Shown: piece after piece, positions 1 to 11,959 of the stretch
Layout of the letters: each line of letters begins with the position of its first letter
Position numbering within the stretch: position 1 is the stretch's first letter
DNA from: Clitoria ternatea
Taxonomy: Eukaryota; Streptophyta; Magnoliopsida; Fabales; Fabaceae
Length of the DNA stretch: 64,000 nucleotides
Direction of reading: 5' to 3'
Assembly: GCA_037962975.1 (NCBI GenBank)
Contig: CM075669.1
Coordinates: 119,800,501-119,864,500, forward strand
Notes under the pieces: generated by a model
Database searches by the model: none
What the model was told of the DNA's origin: nothing
What the model saw: the letters and a program-made list of their open reading frames with translations, nothing else
Position numbers and translations under genes: made by a program

Positions 1-770
1 TCCACTGGTCAGGGCTGTTAAGAATATTATTGAGAATCCGAATATGTCTTTGGAATGATTTTTGGATTTAGTATTGAGCCCGAACAGAGATCCTGTTTGT
101 TGTAAAACGATAAAATTTTAATGAAGGGGATCAAGTTAAAAACAAAACCCTTTTTTTCCTCCTCCACTTTCACGCTACTTTCCCCCCTCTCCCTTCTACA
201 TTTCTTCCATCTTCTTCCTCCTCTCTTCTTACCTAAACTATGGCACTCCTTCCATGGCTATTTTTCACTTAAATTTCTTGGCCTCCATGGATGCATGAAG
301 CTAGAGGGAGACATATGAGCAAAGCTTAGTTCTACCTTTCCTCTCTTTCTCTCGATTTTCATGTTCCTCTTTGGGCTAGGAGAAAGAGGTATGATCTTGG
401 CACCCATGGCTTTTGGTTTATGGTTTTAGGGTTTATTGAAGTATTGTGATGAAAGATTAGAAGCTATTTTGATGAATGAAGGTATGTAGAACCAAACCCT
501 AGGTTGGATAACCCTTGGGGATCTAGTGTTGTTGTTGATAATGAGTGGGATACATGGTTGTTAGCCTATGGATTTATATAAATGGTTAAAATTGATGATT
601 GTTAATGGTAGATGGTAAATTTTGGAGGAAACCCTAAGTATGATAAATTGGGGGTTTTGGCTAAATAAGTGATTATGATGGTTTTGGATGCCTTAGAGTG
701 ATTTTATATAAGGAAATAAATTTTAGAAGCATTGGTGTTAATTATTGAGGTTCCATTCTTGAGGATTGAA

Positions 771-789
771 ATATATATATATATATATA
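771..789. repeat. (AT)n microsatellite
   Basis: Uninterrupted AT dinucleotide run followed by ACATACAT. It lies inside LTR-X copy 1a. Confidence 0.9.
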
Positions 790-1839
790 CATACATAAGA
801 GTATGTATGTGATTAGAAGAATTGATTTGGAGTGTTGTCATTGTGATGATGATAATAATGGTTGAAAACCATTGATAGCAGATTAAGGAAATGGATACTT
901 AAGTTGATGAGTAAGTAGGCCTTGATATATGTCATTGAGGTTGTTGATTGATGATGGTCTTAAATGGAACAAAGGGGCTTATATTGGACATGAATGATAA
1001 TAATGATATTTGAATGGTCCATAATATGATTTGGAAGACTTATGGATAAGAGTTTAGACAAGTCTAGGACTTGATAATGAGTTTTAAGAGATGATGCCTT
1101 GTGATGGTTTATTAATTGCATGTATATGTATGTGTTGTTGATAGATTTAATTTCGAATGATAAAGTGGAGCATTCGGAGCGCTTGGATTGCGATTCTTCT
1201 CTCGAGGAAGGAGAAGAGTTTACATTTCAATTGCATGAGTTAAATGATTAATGGTTGATGTATATGATTGTACTCATGCTTGCCTTGCCATGATTATCTT
1301 GAATGGTGATTGATAATGTGATAGATGATAGGCTTGGCCATTTGTTGAATGTTTGGGAATTACATATATATGAGATAATGATGAATGCTTAGTGATCCTT
1401 TTGATGAACATGATTATTTGTTTATAGAAACCCATGGATAAGTGAATTACTCAAAGGTGTGAAGTTGTGTTTTATGATTTTTATGCATAATTGAGGAACT
1501 CATGGGGTCAAAATGAGTTTTATGAAAGATTGATGGCTTAGGATGGTCATACTAGCATGCATACATGAATTGTGACTTGTAGAAATTGGAATGGGTCAAT
1601 TCCATTAAGAATAGACCCTTGAGTTGCATAAAAACGTCTTAAAATGGTATAAATACATTTATATGTATAAGTCCCTAATTTTTGGGAATTTTTGAGTGAG
1701 GCTAGTGGCCATGCGTCACAAATGATGTGTATTTGTTGCGGTTAAAATTTCATAGCATTTGGAGTTCATACAAGAAAGTTAGGAGGGTTAGAAGTTGAAA
1801 AATCATGTGTTTTCTGCATAAAAACAGCAGCAGGGCTGT

Positions 1840-2013
1840 CTTGAATCGATTCAAGACTCTTTGAATCGATTCAAGAGGTGCTATTTTTACTGTTTTGGGC
1901 TCCAGGGGCGTTTGAATCAATTGACACGAGTTTGAATCGATTCAAGGACCCTGTTTTCACTGTTTTTGAGTTCCAGAGATGTTTGAATCGATTCAAAGTT
2001 TGAATCGATTCAA
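1840..2013. repeat. Array of TTGAATCGATTCAA palindromes
   Basis: Six copies of a 14-base perfect palindrome, one degraded, at about 1840-1855, 1861-1874, 1912-1924, 1932-1945, 1983-1996 and 2000-2013. Spacers are short and repeat the phrase ACTGTTTT plus a TCCAG block. The array lies in LTR-X copy 1a, whereas the other LTR-X copies carry TCGCTYRAGCGA arrays nearer their 3' end. Function unknown. Confidence 0.9.
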
Positions 2014-3187
2014 AGCCCTGTTATGGCCACTGTTATGCTGTTTTTTCCAACTGCTCTGTTTGGGCATTTAATGACGTTTTTGGCCTCCGACTTCTTCATG
2101 AAAGTCGTAGATAATTATGTTACGGAGGTGTGAAAATTGGTCTTGCCTTAATTGGAGTTTTCTAACTCTCATTAGGCATAAAACACTGGACCCACTACAT
2201 TGTAAAATTTAGATTTAAGAGGGTTTTGAACCCAACTTTTAATGGTTATCAAATTGAAACTAATAGGTGATATTTGTGACATGTCCCACTATTTTTAAGA
2301 CTAAAAATGAGTTTCTCTCATGTCTTAATGTTTTAATTTGTCATGAGCTTAATAGTATCCAAAACCACTTTATTATGTAAAAGTAAGAGATTATGTTAGG
2401 TATATGATGATGGTGTGTCTTGGGGTGTTTGATATTAATTGAAACATGTTATGAAAATATGAATGTTCGCCACCAGTAATATGATATGATGGGTACAAAT
2501 GAAAGGATACATGATGGTGTTGTAAGATACATCCTTGAGTGAATGTGAAATAGATGTGGGGATGATTGAATGACATAATAATTATTATAAATTGATGAAG
2601 TGGAAATAATATCGATGATATGTAATAATGAACAGTGTGTTGATCATTTCCTTGAGTAAAGGATGATTGTTATTATGAATGATTGTTGAATGCCATTGTG
2701 TGTGATACAAGTGTTGATCTTGTATGTGTGGTTTAAAATTATATTGGTGAATTATTGTGAATGCCACACTAATGTATGAACAATGGTAATGATCAATGAG
2801 ATAAAAATCCACTAAGAGATTATTATATGGTGATATTGATGAAATATTGATGAATGTTGTTGATGTTTGTGATGCCATTATGAATGTTGCAAGTATTGAC
2901 TTGCATGTATGATATACATAATATGTTGAAATGAAATGCCACACTTAAAACATGAAACAATGGCTAAAACCAACAATGATAAAATCCACTAAAGATTGAA
3001 TAGTGGTGTTGGTGTTGATGATGATGATTGATGAGTGGCATGATAGGATACATAGTGTGAGAATGCATTGATTGACATTTACATCCATGGCATATCATAC
3101 GCTGTCTATATGGAATGTTAGGGGTTCCACTAGGCGGGCCCAGTGAGAGGGCGACCCAGTGCACGGGTAAATCATTGTTGTTCCCTA

Positions 3188-3303
3188 GTGATTCTAGGAA
3201 TCACGAAGCTGTCCATAGTTTGGTGACGAGGCACCCTATGTGGCAGGCCCAGTGGGTGGGCGGCTATGTGATGAGCAAGTTACCTTGGTGTCTGACGGGA
3301 CAC
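3188..3303. other. Hairpin cluster in LTR-X copy 1a
   Basis: Four perfect short inverted repeats follow one another. 3188-3204: arms GTGATTC/GAATCAC, loop TAG. 3222-3235: arms GGTG/CACC, loop ACGAGG. 3247-3261: arms GCCCA/TGGGC, loop GTGGG. 3288-3303: arms GTGTC/GACAC, loop TGACGG. At the matching sites of the other LTR-X copies (about 4921-4960 and 9538-9610) the arms have different sequences but still pair. Could be an RNA or cruciform structure; no function is established. Confidence 0.75.
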
Positions 3304-4920
3304 GGCTCTCTTGATGTGTGTTCGGGAGGGGCCTGTAGCACTTTTGGCAAGTGAGGCCATGTTGTTGATCCGCAAGTCACGGGGTGACTAGTGCTACATA
3401 TGGGCGATGCAGTTTGGTAACAGTAAAATTGGTGATTATGCATGCATTAACAGATATGTGTACACTTTTACTACTGCAGTAGGGGCATAGTAGCACACCT
3501 ATGCTCAACCCACAATTTGGTGTTTATTCCCACAGTCGAATCCACATTTGTTGATGTTTATTCCATTGTGCATATGCATTAGCCTAAGAGCATTTGCATA
3601 TAGCATGGAGATATGTCGAAAGGTGATGATGATGGATGATGATTGAGATTAAGATGTGGTGATGATGATGAGAAGGGTAAATAAATACCTAAAAGACAAC
3701 ATGTAAAATATGAATACAATAAAAAGATATTGAATATGATGACGTTGTATGTGATGACCCAATATGATGAAGGGCTTGTTTGTCTATGGTTCATGACAAT
3801 GATGTTGGCCCGTTGTGGCATTGAGAAATGATGTGTGTATGTGATTGCTTTGCTATGAGTTAATGGATGAATACATAATATGTATATTGTTGAAATGAAT
3901 AGATTATGATGATTGTTGATGATTCTAGCAAAGTATACATGATGTTGATATACATATGCACATAATCTCAATTGTATTCATATTCGTCATTTGAAATATA
4001 TAACTCACTCTTCTATGTTGTCCATTTTTAGCATTGATGTAGGAATATCATAGGATGAGGATATTTTAAATTAGAGCTTTGGGAAGGTAAATAGTGGTAA
4101 TGGAATGCCTTGGCCGGCAGCGATTATAATTCATTGTATTGTGAATAAAATGTTTATAATAGTGTGAATAATTATAGATATTGGTGGATGTATTGTAAAT
4201 GGCTAGATATGTGAATGATATATTGATATTTGGGGCATTGGGAATTCATACCCATTTGATAAATATAGTGACATTGGACATGTAGCCCATTTTGGGAACG
4301 TATAAGTGTTGATGATACATGATATTGGGATAGAATTGAAAGTGGTCATTTATGGAATATGGATATCGGAGATGTATGTTGTATGACCATAATGATGCAT
4401 GTGTATATATATTTAGGGCAATGCATGTTTATGATTTATGTGTAAGATTGGTTATGGCCTAATAGGCTTGTGTTGTATATTTGCATGCTTTGCCAAGCCT
4501 TTTCTCATATCTTCATATATAGGACTAGGCATGTGCCCTGTATACATATTCTTTTTCACTGTAAACTCTGTTATTTTTGTATACAATCATGGGCGATTTA
4601 TTTTATGATCCAGTTACCCTTCGGTTTTCTGTGGTTTGAGTTTTGGTGTAATCGTTGAGGTGTTTTGAAACTATTTTAAACGTAAAAAATTTACTCGCAT
4701 TTTTATTAACTGTTTATCTTGATTACATCGGGATTCGAGTCCAGAAAATCAGGGTGTGTGAAATGCATTGATCTATATTTGCATCCATGGCATATCATAC
4801 GCTGTCTGGTTTGGAAGTTAGGGATTCCAACAAGCAGGCCCAGTGGGAGGGTGACCAATGCAGGGGAAAATTGTATTGTTCCCTAGTGATTCAATGGGAT
4901 CATGAAGCTATCCATTGTTT

Positions 4921-4960
4921 GATGACAAGGTATCCTATGTGGCAGACCCAGTGGGTGGGT
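4921..4960. other. Hairpin pair in LTR-X copy 1b
   Basis: 4921-4934: arms GATG/TATC (one G-T pair), loop ACAAGG. 4946-4960: arms ACCCA/TGGGT, loop GTGGG. They occupy the positions of the GGTG/CACC and GCCCA/TGGGC hairpins at 3222-3261, so the stems differ by paired changes while the loops are nearly unchanged. Confidence 0.7.
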
Positions 4961-6313
4961 GGCTCTGTGACGAGTGAGTATCCTTAGTGTTTATAATGGG
5001 AAACGAGTCTCTTGATGTTTGTTCGAGAGGTGCCCGTAGCACTTATGGCAAGTATGGCCATGCTGAACCCGCATGTCACGGGGTGGCTAGTACTATAAAG
5101 GGTCAATAGCGGTTTGGTACCAATGAAAGATGTTGTTATGCATGCAAATAATAAGATAAGTGTACACATTTACTACTGTAGTAGGGGCATAGTAGCACAC
5201 CTATGCTTAACCCACATATTACATGATGTTATTTCCCACAGTCGGATTCATATTTAATACTATGACATTGTGCATATGCATTAGCTTTAAGAGCATTTCC
5301 ATATAGCCAAAGATATGTTGAGTAATTAGTGGCCCTTAGAGGCAATGAAGTATTGAAAGTGAACAGACAAATTCATGGTACTAACCTTAAATTGATGGTT
5401 GTGCTTAATGTGATTGCTAATGGTTTGGTACGTGTATAGTGTGAATGCATTGAGTAAAACACGTGCTTTATACGAATTGATGTGGTGTATGATTAGTCAT
5501 ATGAATCCATTGTGGAACTTATGTTGTGTACATGTGTATATATATATATATTATCATAATGTATGATATTGATTCATTTGGTATATGTTACTCACTTCCT
5601 AGTTGTTATTTTTAAAGGTTGGTGTAGGTATGTTGGATAACCTACCCTTTTTGGAGGTTGATCTTGGAGAAGGTAAATATGGAAAGAAAGCCTGTGAGCC
5701 TTGGTTGGTGGCAAATTTTGTAGAGTATATGTTGTTTGTATAGGCTTGTATGCGTATAACCTCGGATGTATATTTTGAAGGGTCATGGGTGAAATTAGAC
5801 TTTGACGTTTGATGACTAATTTCCTTGTTATGATCTTGACAATGAATAAAGACAATGTGATATTTGATTTATGCTAAATCAATGAATGAATGATTTTACT
5901 TGATTGATGATAAAAATGAAATGTGAATTTGTGTGATTATTAGTTGCCAAGGTGATTGTATATCTTATATATGCATAATTGAGAAGTGGATAGGCCATTT
6001 TCCCATGGAATGACTAATACCTCTTGCAGAAGGTGTTCATAACTTATAATGCATGTGTATGACTTATGTGCATGAGTGGTTGTGGCCAAATAGGCCTATA
6101 TTTCAAATTGGCATGGTTAGTTGGTTAAAAATGTACCTAAAATGTCATTTACCTATGTGATGATCTAGAGAAAAAGGTAGGAATTATTGGGATAAGTCCT
6201 AATTAGGTGTATAAATATTTGTCAATAAGTATCTTGGACCGAATCTTGGACAATTGGATCTTTGTGGGCCTTGTAAATTGGTTTATCTAAGTTGTTAAGC
6301 ATTTACTGATAAT

Positions 6314-6760
6314 CTCACTCAAGCGAGATGGCTCTCGCCCAAGCGAGATAGCTCTCTCTCAAGCGAGTTTATCATGCATCAGTTATATGGTTTTTGGTTT
6401 GTTTCCGCTCAAGCGTAATTGGCCTCGCTTGAGCAAATTCCTTTGTAATTGGTTTGTTACTTTTTCGTTCAAGCGGGTATACCCTCGCTTGAGCGAATTC
6501 TTTCAAAGTTAGTTTTGTCACTTTTTCACTTAAGCGAGTGTAGCCTCGCTAAAGTGACTTCCTTCGAAATTGATTCTGTCATATTTTTGCTTAAGCGATT
6601 TAGTTGTATCTTGATTCTGGATGTTTTTCACTCGAGTGAGTGTGGCTCGCCCAAGTGAATTTGTGGGTCTGATAGTATTATGGGTTTTGCTCAAGCGAAT
6701 TTATAACCGTTCAAGCGAGTACTCGTAGGCTCGCTCAAGCGAGCGACACCTCGCTTGAGC
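6314..6760. repeat. Array of TCGCTYRAGCGA inverted motifs
   Basis: About fifteen exact or decayed copies of a motif with arms TCGCT/AGCGA around a two-base centre (CA, TG or TA). They are arranged as couples in which CTCAAGCGAG is followed 8-15 bases later by CTCGCTTGAG. The array sits about 330-780 bases before the 3' end of LTR-X copy 1b and just upstream of the conserved block CTCATATCTTCATATATGGG. Similar arrays occur at 10975-11345, 13985-14210, 24600-24780 and, in small form, in element A. Confidence 0.9.
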
Positions 6761-7089
6761 GAATTGACCTGATTTTGATTCCTTTACTTCCTTCCTTATT
6801 TTTGGGTCTTTTCTCATATCTTCATATATGGGACTAGGCGTATACCCTGTATAGATATTTTTCTTCCACTATAAACTCCATACTTTGTATACACGTTAGG
6901 GCTATTCATTCACCGATCCAGTTTATAAAAATCATTACCCTTACTCTTTGATTTTCTTTAGTTTGGATCTCGATGTAATGTCGAGTGTTCAAACTTTTGA
7001 AACGCAAAAATAAAAAAATTATTTATAATTTTATTGATTGATTATCTTAGTTACATTGGGATTCGGATCTGGGAAATCAGGGTGTGACA

Positions 7090-7643
7090 TGGGACAAACT
7101 GAAAAATATCATTTGGATGTTCTTACACTTAAATGATTTGACAATAATATTACCAATAAAACTAATTTTGAACTCATGATCCACAGATTTGATCACGCAC
7201 TTAGCTTTTAAGATCATTACTTTTTCGAAGACATATGTCTTTCCTTGAATAAGGAAACTTTCATACTTTTTCACTAAATCTTTTTGGATTGTCGCATGCA
7301 TTCGATCCCTCTATATTAAGTCATAATTAAGTCACTTACAGTATAATCAAATATGTAATATTAACTTTAATTAGCTTTAAACACCTTTAATTTACCTTTT
7401 GATCAACCAGAACCATCTCCAATGTATTAAGATTTTTAGTGTCACTAAAATTTGTTCCCCTCCATAAATTGATAACTTTAGCACAGAACTTCCAATTGAC
7501 CATTCTGGGTTTAACGTTAGCAAAAAGATAGTAGGTAGGAGTTATCCTTACAACAATAGAAGTGAGGGGTGAATCGGATTCTATAAACGGCGAAGTGGTG
7601 AACGTGAATGTTGATGGCGGTGGAGTGAGATGAAGAGAAAGAG
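7090..7643 (-). pseudogene. RPA1-like (replication protein A 70 kDa, DUF223/OB-fold) gene fragment
   Basis: Two minus-strand coding blocks look like the N-terminal OB-fold region of plant replication protein A 70-kDa-like proteins, which bind single-stranded DNA. Block 1 ends at about 7390 with residues such as KVINLWRGTNF and LEMVLVDQK. Block 2 (about 7301 down to 7090) continues with HATIQKDLVKKYESF and GKTYVFEKVMI. Between them lies an intron of about 90 bp with a GT donor (GGTAAATT) and an AG acceptor (TATAG). Splicing keeps the frame. The fragment is cut by LTR-X sequence at both ends, so the start and most of the protein are absent. It is either a host gene split by insertions or a fragment captured antisense by a non-autonomous LTR element. 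The family assignment is from recognition of the sequence, not a search. Confidence 0.6.
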
Positions 7644-9537
7644 TGTAACATCCCAAATTTTATATAAATGATTAAATGAGAGGAATAATATTAAATAATT
7701 ACATATGAGTTTATTAATGTCCCAAAACTGTAGAAGTAAATAAATTGGGATTTATTATGATTATTCATAATTTATTAAAGCTAAATATACTAAAATTGTA
7801 CCCGGTTAAAATATACGTGTCAGACCAAGTATCTCCAATTGAGGTACTGTTGGTCAGGGTTAAGAATATTAATGTGATTCCGAATATATATTTAGAATAA
7901 TTTTCAGATAAAGTATTGAGCCCGAACGGAGACCCTGTTTGTTATAAAATGGTAAAGTTTTAATGAAGAGGTGAAAATTAAAACAAAAACTCTTATTCTC
8001 CACTCTCATTTCCACGTTGGCTTCTTGCTCCCCAAAGGAAAATATTCACTCTTTTCTTATTTCCTCTTCACTCCCATTTCTTCTCCATTCTTCCTTTAAA
8101 AACCTAGAAAGTGGTGGTATGCTCTTCTCCTTCCTCCATTTTTGTTTTCATTGGGCTTGAAGGGGAAGCTTGTGATTAGAAACTCCCATATTCTTTTCTC
8201 TTACCTTTTCGTGTTCTTCCTCTCCCTCTCTTGAAGCTCACTCTTTTCTTGGCTTGAGGTAAGTTTCTCTCTATTTCTAATGAGCTTATGCCTTAGGTTT
8301 TGGGTTGTTAATGTTGAGTGAGTGATTAAATTCATGTGGGTATTGAAGGAGAGCATTAAATATGGGAACCCTAAGGTGGGGTGTATTAAAGGCAAGCCCC
8401 TATGTACATTAATGGTGGTACGTAGAAGTGTGATGGTTAATGGTGGGAAATGATGATTATTTATGATGGTTGTTGGGTTTTTGGTAAAACTCTAACTCTA
8501 GAAATTGGGGAAAACATTAAATATTGGTTTGAGAATTGATTTTAAGAGGAAATGTATGATATTGAGTGTGTGGGTATCGTTAAATATGTTGGGAGAATAT
8601 TTATTGATGATGGTAGATAGCATTAATAATGTTGGATGGTCATTAATGGTGGTTTATGACCATTAGTGTAAGAACCCAATGATGGGTATAACTTTAAATG
8701 CTTAAATAATTAATTTGAATACCTAGTTGTTGTGGTGAAAGTTAATGAAATGGGAAATAATTGATAGTAATAATGTTATGTACACGAAGTCTTTAATTGA
8801 GAATATGTAAATCTTGGTGGGTAAATAGAAAGTAATGGTATGGTGTGTTGTGTGGTGTAGGATCTATTCCGAACGATGAGACAGGAATGTCCAATTGCTC
8901 GGACTACTTCTCTTAAGGTAGGAGAGGAGTTTTATATTCTAAATGCATGAAATGAATAATGGTTTATGGTCGTATGCAATAATGCACATGTTTGCCTTGC
9001 CTATGTTGTGTTGATAAATTAAGATGTTGTACATGGTGATGTTATTTATGTTTGGCAAATGTTGTGTCTTGAGATATTGAGAATGTGTTAGCATTTACCA
9101 CCAATATTCAATGATATTTATTGATGATGAATGAGAATGAATGTGGATGTTGAGCATACCTTCAATGTTGATGAAAGATTGATGAATGTTATCAATGACT
9201 GTGGTGCCATTGTGATTGATGCAAGTGTAATCTTGTGCATATATATATATGATGAAACCGTGTTGATGGAAAATATTGTGGATGGCACATTAAAAACTTG
9301 AAACAATGGCAATAACCAATGATAATAAAATCCACTAAGAATTATGTGGTGATGTTGGTGATGATGATGATTAATGAGTGGCATGATAGGATGCACAGTG
9401 TGAGAATGCTTATGATTTGCATTTGCATTGCATCAATGGCATATTATATAACTGCCGGTAAGGGAATGTAAGGGGTTCCTTCGATTGGACCAGTAGGATG
9501 ATGGCTCTGTGCACGAGCATTATTGACATTACCCTAG

Positions 9538-9610
9538 TGACTCGGTGTGTAAGTCATGAAGCTGACCATGCTTAGCTACGGGAGCTATATGTGGTTAACC
9601 CGGTAGGGGT
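9538..9610. other. Hairpin cluster in LTR-X copy 2
   Basis: 9538-9556: arms TGACT/AGTCA. 9573-9587: arms TAGCT/AGCTA, loop ACGGG. 9598-9610: arms ACCC/GGGT, loop GGTAG. These are the positional equivalents of the hairpins at 3188-3261. The TAGCT/AGCTA stem is unrelated in sequence to GGTG/CACC at the same site in copy 1a, while the ACG-rich loop is kept. Confidence 0.7.
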
Positions 9611-10353
9611 GGCTCTTTGAGGAGTAAGTATTCTTGGTGGTCCTTTAGATCATAGCTGCCATGATATGATTCATGGTTGGCCCGCAACATCAATATAATG
9701 TTATGTTGTTTATCGCGGTCATGGCAAGAATGACTAGTGTAGCAAGATGGGCGATGTGGTTTGGTACTAGTAAAATATGGTGTTATGCATGCAAATTATG
9801 AAATAAGTGTACACATTTTACTACGCAGTAGGGGATGGTTATGAATTCATGCTTGAACCCATAAATTGGTGTGCATGTGCATTAGCCTAAGAGCATTTAC
9901 ATGTAGCAGGAAGATATGCCAAAAAGGTGATGAGTTATGATGATGGCTGAAATAGGTGAAAGAATACCTAAAGACGACAAATAAAATATGAATACAAAGA
10001 AATGACTTTGTGTATGGTGATGTTATGTGTGATAGCCCAATATGATGAAGGGCATAGATGTGTGTATGTAATTATGGTTTGCTATGAGTTGGGTTGATGA
10101 CCATGATATGTGTATGTGTTGAGGAAAGGATAGATTCATTGTGGTAATGGATAATTTAATGCAAAGCCAACATGTTGATATATGCATATGCACATAATCA
10201 CATATGTATTCATATTCGTCACTTGGAATGTATAACTCACTCTCCCATGTTGTCTATTTTTAGCCTTGTGATGCAGGTTATACATAGGGTGTAATGCGTT
10301 TATTTTGATAGTGTACATGTTTGATGGAGAAGGTAAATTAGTGGTATAGGAAT

Positions 10354-10365
10354 GCCTTGGCCGGC
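10354..10365 (+). other. Conserved LTR block GCCTTGGCCGGC
   Basis: The same 12-mer lies at 4107-4118, inverted near 12035, and inverted at 36908-36919 in the LTR of element B. It therefore links LTR-X with the element B LTR family. In each case it lies between the hairpin cluster and the palindrome array. Role unknown. Confidence 0.8.
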
Positions 10366-10974
10366 AAACAATTATTTTGTATAACATATGATGTTAAAAT
10401 ATGCTTAGTATGTATTTGAATGATTGTGATAGGTCATGTGTGAAAATTAGTCCTCGACGGTGTAAAGGCTAATTTTTGGTTATGACCTTGACTTTGTTGG
10501 ATGACCATTGTAGTACGTTGGCTTTATGCCACATTGATGAATGAATGATGTTGACTATGGATTATGGACATTAATAATGCATGAAAGTTTAATTATGTTC
10601 GTTGAGATGCTAAATTGTATGAATATTGGGAAATGGAAAGGCCATATTCCTATTCAATGGCTAAAATCTTGTGTACAGGTTGCCCACAACTCAAAATGTA
10701 TGTATATGACTTGTTTGTATGAGTGGTTGTGGCCAAATAGGCCAATGTTGTAAATTGGCATGGTTAGATGGACCAAAATGCATATAGATTGTCATTTATT
10801 CATAGATTGATGTAAAGCTTGAATCATGGTTTGAGATTCGTTGGAATAAGTCTTAATTAAGCATATAAATGTGTGCCAAGTGATGGTTGAGATTAAATCT
10901 TTGCAAAAATACATTTTTAGGTGCCATGTAAATCGAATTGACTAAGTTAAATTACAAAAACTGATAAACTCACT

Positions 10975-11345
10975 CAAGCGAGATGATTCTCACTCAAGCG
11001 AGTTGGCTACGTATCAGATGTATGGTCTCTGGCCATTTTTGGCTCAAGTGAGCTTGGCTTCGCTCAAACGAGGGCCAAAGGATTTGATTTTGTGGAAATC
11101 TCACTCAAGCGAGTGGGAGCTCGCTCATGCGAGTATACGTGAAAAATAATTCTGGAAGTTTTTCGGTCAAGCAAGAATGGCTCGCTTAAAGCGAAATAAT
11201 TAGGAATTAGCCACTGGACAATTTTCGCTCAAGCGAGTGAAGCTCGCTTAGGCATGGGCTTGGGTCTGATGCTTATGGTTTTCTCGCTCAAGCGACTTTG
11301 GGCTCGCTTAAGCGAGTAATCGTGATCTCATGCCTCGCTTAATCG
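10975..11345. repeat. Array of TCGCTYRAGCGA inverted motifs
   Basis: At least ten exact or decayed TCGCT/AGCGA motifs, again paired as CTCAAGCGAG followed by CTCGCTTAAG-type partners. The array ends about 50 bases before the CTCATATCTTCATATATGGG block, the same relative position as in copy 1b. Confidence 0.9.
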
Positions 11346-11914
11346 AGTTGACCAGAACTCAGTTTTCTTAATTTCTTTGCTTATTTTTGAGCCTTTTCTC
11401 ATATCTTCATATATGGGACTAGGCGTGTGCTTATAACACCCCTGATTTTCTATACTCGAGTCCCGATGTAATCGTCATAATTAATAAAAATGCGAATAAA
11501 TTTTTCACGTTTGAGAACATTTCCAAGACTCCACCATGATCACATCAAGACCCGAATCACAGAAAACCAAAGAGTGAGATTAGGTAACCTATAACTGGAT
11601 CGATAAATAGTTTGCCCATTCGGTATACAAAAATAACAGAGTTTACAGCGGAAGAAGAATGTGTATACCGGGCATGCGCCTAGTCCCATATATGAAGATA
11701 TGAGAAAAGGCTCGGCAAGAATGCAATGGCATATCATAAGCCTAATATACAACCATCATCATTTTACATAATCACAAAAGCATACAATGTCTAAGATATA
11801 AGTATATACTTATCTATATGGTCATGCGACATACATCTCCAACATTCATATTTATAGTAGATCATAACCAGTTCAGCCTCAGATTCATATATCCACTATT
11901 AGTACATTATCCAA

Positions 11915-11956
<42 letters not shown>
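11915..11956. repeat. (TA)n microsatellite
   Basis: About 20 TA dinucleotides without interruption, inside the inverted LTR-X. Confidence 0.95.

Positions 11957-11959
<3 letters not shown>

Larger units (their letters stand above)
1..4757 (+). mobile_element. LTR-X copy 1a (left-truncated long LTR, first unit)
   Basis: Non-coding, AT-rich sequence. Its first 150 bases align with the interior of the complete LTR start at 7644 (position 1 matches about 7850), so about 200 bases of the LTR lie outside the window. It contains a pyrimidine-rich tract (about 160-260) and a GCCTTGGCCGGC block (4107-4118). Its end block, TCAGGGTGTG near 4750, is shared with the LTR ends at 7089 and 26823. No gag or pol is recognisable in any frame, so this is LTR sequence only. 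The family name is mine and no lineage is proven. The TGTAACATCCC start seen in copy 2 is typical of plant Ty3-gypsy LTRs. Confidence 0.7.
4758..7089 (+). mobile_element. LTR-X copy 1b (3' portion fused to copy 1a)
   Basis: This segment restarts inside the LTR-X sequence. 4760-5310 repeats 3057-3600 (same TGCATTGAT and GGCATATCATACGCTGTCT phrases). The segment then runs to a proper LTR end, TGTGACA, at 7083-7089. The junction lies at a shared GTGTGA-like motif, as if one LTR end had recombined with the interior of another copy. It contains a second hairpin cluster (4921-4960) and a TCGCTYRAGCGA array. No coding sequence. Confidence 0.7.
7644..11431 (+). mobile_element. LTR-X copy 2, left part (intact LTR start)
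   Basis: Starts with TGTAACATCCC at 7644, directly after a purine-rich stretch (about 7618-7643). It aligns throughout with copies 1a and 1b. At 11431 it is interrupted by an inverted solo LTR of the same family; the missing 3' end is at 26586-26823. Without the insert the LTR is about 4.03 kb. The five bases before 7644 are AAGAG and the five after 26823 are AAGTT, so at best this is a decayed target-site duplication. No ORF of interest. Confidence 0.75.

Noticed and set aside
6314..6760. Palindrome-and-spacer arrays that superficially resemble CRISPR arrays
   Set aside because: Plant nuclear context, irregular spacing, repeats in both orientations and decayed, no cas genes; they are LTR motif arrays.
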